DNA of 44,005 bases, taken from contig CAIOYH010000027.1 in assembly GCA_903862465.1 (NCBI GenBank), positions 1 to 44,005 on the forward strand, read 5' to 3'. Below the pieces are notes generated by a model. That model was not told the DNA's origin. It made no database searches and worked only from the letters and a program-made list of their open reading frames with translations. The translations under genes were made by a program, and so were the position numbers. This stretch comes from an uncultured bacterium. Its GTDB lineage: Bacteria; Bacteroidota; Bacteroidia; Bacteroidales; CAIWKO01. Shown one piece after another: positions 40,652-44,005 of this stretch (the first letter of the stretch is position 1; each line of letters opens with the position of its first letter).

Positions 40652-40659
40652 TATCTTTG
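40652..40659 (+). promoter_or_regulatory. -7 promoter box of the third cargo gene
   Basis: TATCTTTG (TAnnTTTG) followed by CCC in the 120-nt gap. It would start transcription near 40666 and give the third gene independent expression. Confidence 0.6.
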
Positions 40660-40746
40660 CCCTTAATCAACTGAGAATAAAAAATATCTGTTAATTACTA
40701 TTGCACGTCAAATTTATCAATGATCATTTATAAATTCAATTTAACT

Positions 40747-43700
40747 ATGAATAAGATTTCAAACTTTATCAAACCCCTTAAGAATTTCAGGACTATTTTT
40801 ATTTTATTATTCGTTTTATTGAGTTCATTTCGAATGCTTGCACAACCTGCAAATGATGATTGTGCCAACGCTTCTTATATGGTACCAGGCACTTGCTGTA
40901 CCTTTTATTATAATACAACCATTGGTGCTACAGCTTCAACCGGGGTAGCAAATCCTTCTTGCGGTGGATATGCTGGAGGTGATGTTTGGTTTCAAGTTGT
41001 GGTACCTGCATCTGGTGCTCTTATCATACAGACACAAACAATAAACTCTGCTTCGGATGCTAGCATGGCGATTTATTCAGGGGCTTGTGGTGCATTAACC
41101 GAAATTGCTTGTAGTGCTGATAATGGAAGTGACATTGACCCAATGATAAGCAGTAATACTCTCATCCCGGGCTCAACGGTATTTATTCGCTATTGGATGG
41201 CAAATGGTGCGGCAGGGGCTGACTTTAATATTTGTGTATATTCTCCTCCTGTGGAACTACCATGCACCAATCTAGGGTTTGAAGATAGTGGTACGGGATG
41301 GATAGCAACACTTGGCAATTCAGTAACAGGACCTGCAGGTGCTCCCACACCTACTTATATACCTTCTGTATTTTGTGCCGCAGTCGGCTCAGATAACAAC
41401 CTAATGCTTTTTAGTAGCGGCAATGACCCGTATGGGGGATTCCCTTGTGTGTATAATGGGGTTTACTCGCTGCGTGTTGGTGACCCGGCTACTAGTACAA
41501 ACAATGAACCGTACAATGCTGCTTCTATTCAACAGACCTTTATGGTGGATCCGAGCAATACAAAACTCTCTATTCACTTTGCCGCGGTTCTTCAGGATGG
41601 TGGACATAACGACAATATTCAACCCTTCTTTACCATGGAGTTGTTAGATCAAACAGGGGCAGAAATTGAGTGTGCACATTATATCGTTACAGTGCCTTAT
41701 ACGGGTTTTGTTTTGGCGCCTACAGGCACAAATGTGTATTATAGACCTTGGACCGAAGTCAATATGAATCTGACAAATTATGTTGGACAATCTCTAACTG
41801 TAAAATTTACTACCTCAGACTGCGAACACAGTAATAATGGAGCTCATTTTGGCTATGTTTACTTAGATTGTGCTTGTGCACCTTACGATATTATTGCACC
41901 CGATACGGTTTGTTTAGGGCAAACTGCAACTTTATATGCACCATTAGGAGCTGATACATACCTTTGGTCCACAGGTGAAACCGGAACTTCCATTAATATT
42001 ACCCCAACGCAAGATTCTACATTTTATGTAACCATTACTGAAACAGCTATCACTACCTGTAGTAGTGTTTTGGAAGCACACGTTTTTGTTCGTCCTTATA
42101 TTCCACCTACATGTAGTAGTAATAGCCCTATTTGCGAAGGAACAACCTTGAATCTTTTCTCCACGCCTCCTTCTGCTGCAGCCTATAGTTGGGTAGGACC
42201 GAATTCCTTTACAAGCACCGACCAAAATCCTACCATCCCAAATGCAACTCCTGCGGCAACTGGAACCTATACGGTTACGGTACAAAAAAATGGCTGTACG
42301 GGAACTATATCTGTTGATGTAGTTGTGAATCCCTTAGCTGTCGTAATCCCCTCGACTAATACGCCCATTTGTGCCGGTGGGAACATCAACCTGACATGCT
42401 CGCCCGATGACGCCCTGACGTATCATTGGACCGGACCCGGATCGTTTTCGAGTAGTATTCAAAGTCCAACAATAGCCAATGCAACACCTGCTGCAAGCGG
42501 CAATTATACCATCACGGTGTCGTATCCCGGGGGATGCACTTCTTCCGCTTCCACATACGCTACCGTTAATACTTCTGTATTGTTAAATGCTTCTATGACG
42601 GCTAATGTTTCATGCTATGGATTGGCTGACGGAACTGCCACCGCTATACCTTCGAACGGAACCTCACCTTACACATATCATTGGAATACTTTGCCTCCTC
42701 AGAATACCCAAAATGCTATTAATTTAGCTCCCGGTACGTATTATGTTACCGTTACCGACTTTGCCAGTTGCACCAATCTCGATTCTGTGGTCATCACCCA
42801 ACCCACCGCCCTAAACGCTATGATTACTTCTGTGCATGATGCAATCTGTTATAATGCTACCACCGGATGGGCTACGGCAATTGCTAGTGGTGCCACATCG
42901 CCTTATACGTATTCTTGGTCTGGCGGTACAGGAAGTGGCGGTACAGTTACCGGACTCGGCTTTGGAAACTATACGGTTACTGTTTCGGATATTCACACCT
43001 GCGATACAGTGCTTTCGTTCTCCATTGGCAATGGTCCGCAATTGTTTTTATCCTTTTCAGATACCAACGAAACCTGCCCGACCTATTGTGATGGTGGCAT
43101 AGCTGCTTTGGTGTCAGGCGGAACTTCTCCTTATGTGTATCATTGGAGCAATTCAGCCACCACTAGTTCTATCTCAAATCTATGTGCGGGTAGCTATTCG
43201 CTCACCGTTACCGATTCTAACAATTGTCCAATAAACAATCAGACCTCCATCATTACAACGACCATTGTCAATGCGGTGGCTAGCGTAGATTCGATTAATA
43301 GTGTTATTGGGCAACCCGTGAATTTCTATGGTTCGGGTGGCATGGGATATACTTGGAATTTTGGCGATGGCAGCGCGACATCCACGGCGCAAGACCCATC
43401 GCATACCTACACAACGGATGGTACATATTCTATCACACTTACGGTGTCGAGCGGTCCGCCTAATAATTGCTTGGATGTTACAACCATAGTCATCACTATT
43501 TTTATTCCTTCATCCATAATAATTCCGAACATCATCACGCCTAATGGCGATGGATTTAATGACGAATTCCGAGTTAAATCTATCGGGCTTGGCAAGGAAG
43601 AAATGATGATTTACAACAGATGGGGCAAGAAAGTCTATTCATGGAGCCAAGTGAACGGTTTCTGGGATGGCAAGGACGGCAACAAAGAGTATTCGGATGG

Positions 43701-43785
43701 TGTTTATTTCTATATTTATTCGGCAGATGGGGCAGGGGATGGCAAACATTATGATATGCATGGAACCGTTACGGTGTTGAAATAA
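40747..43785 (+). CDS. Giant type IX secreted protein: PPC-like, jelly-roll-like, Ig/PKD and SprB repeats, CHU_C tail
   Basis: 1012 aa. The ATG at 40747 is preferred to 40720 because it gives a normal signal peptide (LFVLLSSFRMLAQ). The first domain (about 33-165) starts PANDDCANAS and is the Cys-rich PPC-like domain common in Bacteroidetes surface proteins (GGYAGGDVWFQVVVPASG to DFNICVYSPP). Next is a carbohydrate-binding-like jelly-roll region (LGFEDSGTGWIATLG to TVKFTTSDCEHSNNGAHFGY), then three Ig/PKD-like units (DTYLWSTGETGTS, AAYSWVGPNSFTS, LTYHWTGPGSFSS), three SprB-type repeats (NVSCYGLADGTAT, AICYNATTGWATA, ETCPTYCDGGIAA), a PKD unit (YTWNFGDGSATS) and the type-B sorting domain. Predicted surface adhesin. 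A strong terminator closes the cluster. Confidence 0.92.
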   Translation: MNKISNFIKPLKNFRTIFILLFVLLSSFRMLAQPANDDCANASYMVPGTCCTFYYNTTIGATASTGVANPSCGGYAGGDVWFQVVVPASGALIIQTQTINSASDASMAIYSGACGALTEIACSADNGSDIDPMISSNTLIPGSTVFIRYWMANGAAGADFNICVYSPPVELPCTNLGFEDSGTGWIATLGNSVTGPAGAPTPTYIPSVFCAAVGSDNNLMLFSSGNDPYGGFPCVYNGVYSLRVGDPATSTNNEPYNAASIQQTFMVDPSNTKLSIHFAAVLQDGGHNDNIQPFFTMELLDQTGAEIECAHYIVTVPYTGFVLAPTGTNVYYRPWTEVNMNLTNYVGQSLTVKFTTSDCEHSNNGAHFGYVYLDCACAPYDIIAPDTVCLGQTATLYAPLGADTYLWSTGETGTSINITPTQDSTFYVTITETAITTCSSVLEAHVFVRPYIPPTCSSNSPICEGTTLNLFSTPPSAAAYSWVGPNSFTSTDQNPTIPNATPAATGTYTVTVQKNGCTGTISVDVVVNPLAVVIPSTNTPICAGGNINLTCSPDDALTYHWTGPGSFSSSIQSPTIANATPAASGNYTITVSYPGGCTSSASTYATVNTSVLLNASMTANVSCYGLADGTATAIPSNGTSPYTYHWNTLPPQNTQNAINLAPGTYYVTVTDFASCTNLDSVVITQPTALNAMITSVHDAICYNATTGWATAIASGATSPYTYSWSGGTGSGGTVTGLGFGNYTVTVSDIHTCDTVLSFSIGNGPQLFLSFSDTNETCPTYCDGGIAALVSGGTSPYVYHWSNSATTSSISNLCAGSYSLTVTDSNNCPINNQTSIITTTIVNAVASVDSINSVIGQPVNFYGSGGMGYTWNFGDGSATSTAQDPSHTYTTDGTYSITLTVSSGPPNNCLDVTTIVITIFIPSSIIIPNIITPNGDGFNDEFRVKSIGLGKEEMMIYNRWGKKVYSWSQVNGFWDGKDGNKEYSDGVYFYIYSADGAGDGKHYDMHGTVTVLK

Positions 43786-43888
43786 ACATACGCACTGCTA
43801 CTTTGTTTCAGTTGCCGGGTTAATTTGTTGAATGGTTCATTGAGTTGAATGGTGACATTGTGGGATTGTTATAGTGTTGGATGATAAT

Positions 43889-43922
43889 AAAAAAGGCTTG
43901 CTAGTGTGCAAGCCTTTTTTTT
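43889..43922 (+). terminator. Strong intrinsic terminator closing the cargo cluster
   Basis: Stem GGCTTGC (43895-43901), loop TAGTGT, GCAAGCC (43908-43914), flanked by A-run on the left and at least nine T on the right. It is about 105 nt after the last stop codon. The A-run also makes it usable by leftward transcription. The remaining 83 nt of the window show no feature. Confidence 0.93.
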
Positions 43923-44005
43923 TATAGGAGTCCTATAAATTGCTTTTTCATCGTTGGACTTCAATTTTTAAAATGCTCATTTACTTTAGTAAACTCCGCT
44001 TTTAA

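Overview
The window comes from a member of the phylum Bacteroidota. It is AT-rich overall. Promoters repeatedly match the Bacteroidetes -7 box TAnnTTTG. Three large secreted proteins end in the gliding-motility / type IX secretion type-B C-terminal domain, and there are two CarboxypepD_reg-type TonB-dependent receptors and many short 'SCKK' lipoproteins. I cannot place it below phylum with confidence; Chitinophagales or Sphingobacteriales-like lineages would fit. No rRNA, tRNA, CRISPR array, transposase or phage gene was seen.

Layout. (1) 1-7.2 kb: an MBOAT O-acyltransferase with an SGNH-type partner (minus strand), then a tandem pair of TMTC-like multi-pass membrane proteins with C-terminal TPR arrays. 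(2) 7.2-12.1 kb: a PD40 propeller lipoprotein, small envelope proteins and a C-rich MFS exporter. (3) 12.1-13.3 kb: 1.25 kb of noncoding DNA packed with hairpin and tandem repeats. (4) 13.3-20.2 kb: housekeeping genes, namely a patatin/MFS pair, saccharopine dehydrogenase, a DjlA-like DnaJ protein, tag-ribBA, and a CPBP-family membrane protein. (5) 20.2-24.2 kb: three paralogous lipoproteins and a secreted TPR protein. (6) 24.4-29.4 kb: an ECF sigma factor, zinc-finger anti-sigma factor, membrane-anchored Spy-like protein and periplasmic Spy-like protein, then a terminator and a TonB receptor. The arrangement resembles CnrYXH-type metal sensing. (7) 29.4-30.5 kb: a second repeat-rich noncoding block. 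(8) 30.5-34.1 kb: a TonB receptor with an upstream small CarboxypepD_reg protein, and a solitary rpmB. (9) 34.3-43.8 kb: three giant SprB/PKD-repeat type IX cargo proteins in a row, ending in a strong terminator.

The most unusual feature is in the noncoding DNA. Four unrelated-looking tandem arrays (1-193, 12991-13131, 21144-21352, 29880-30269) all keep a period of 10.5, 21 or 42 bp, i.e. whole multiples of the DNA helical repeat. They do so with almost no indels even where the units have diverged in sequence. Two of the arrays share a TTTGCA...GTGAAA skeleton. A composite structured repeat of about 240-290 bp with variable but base-paired hairpins also occurs twice, in direct orientation, at 12.2 and 29.4 kb.
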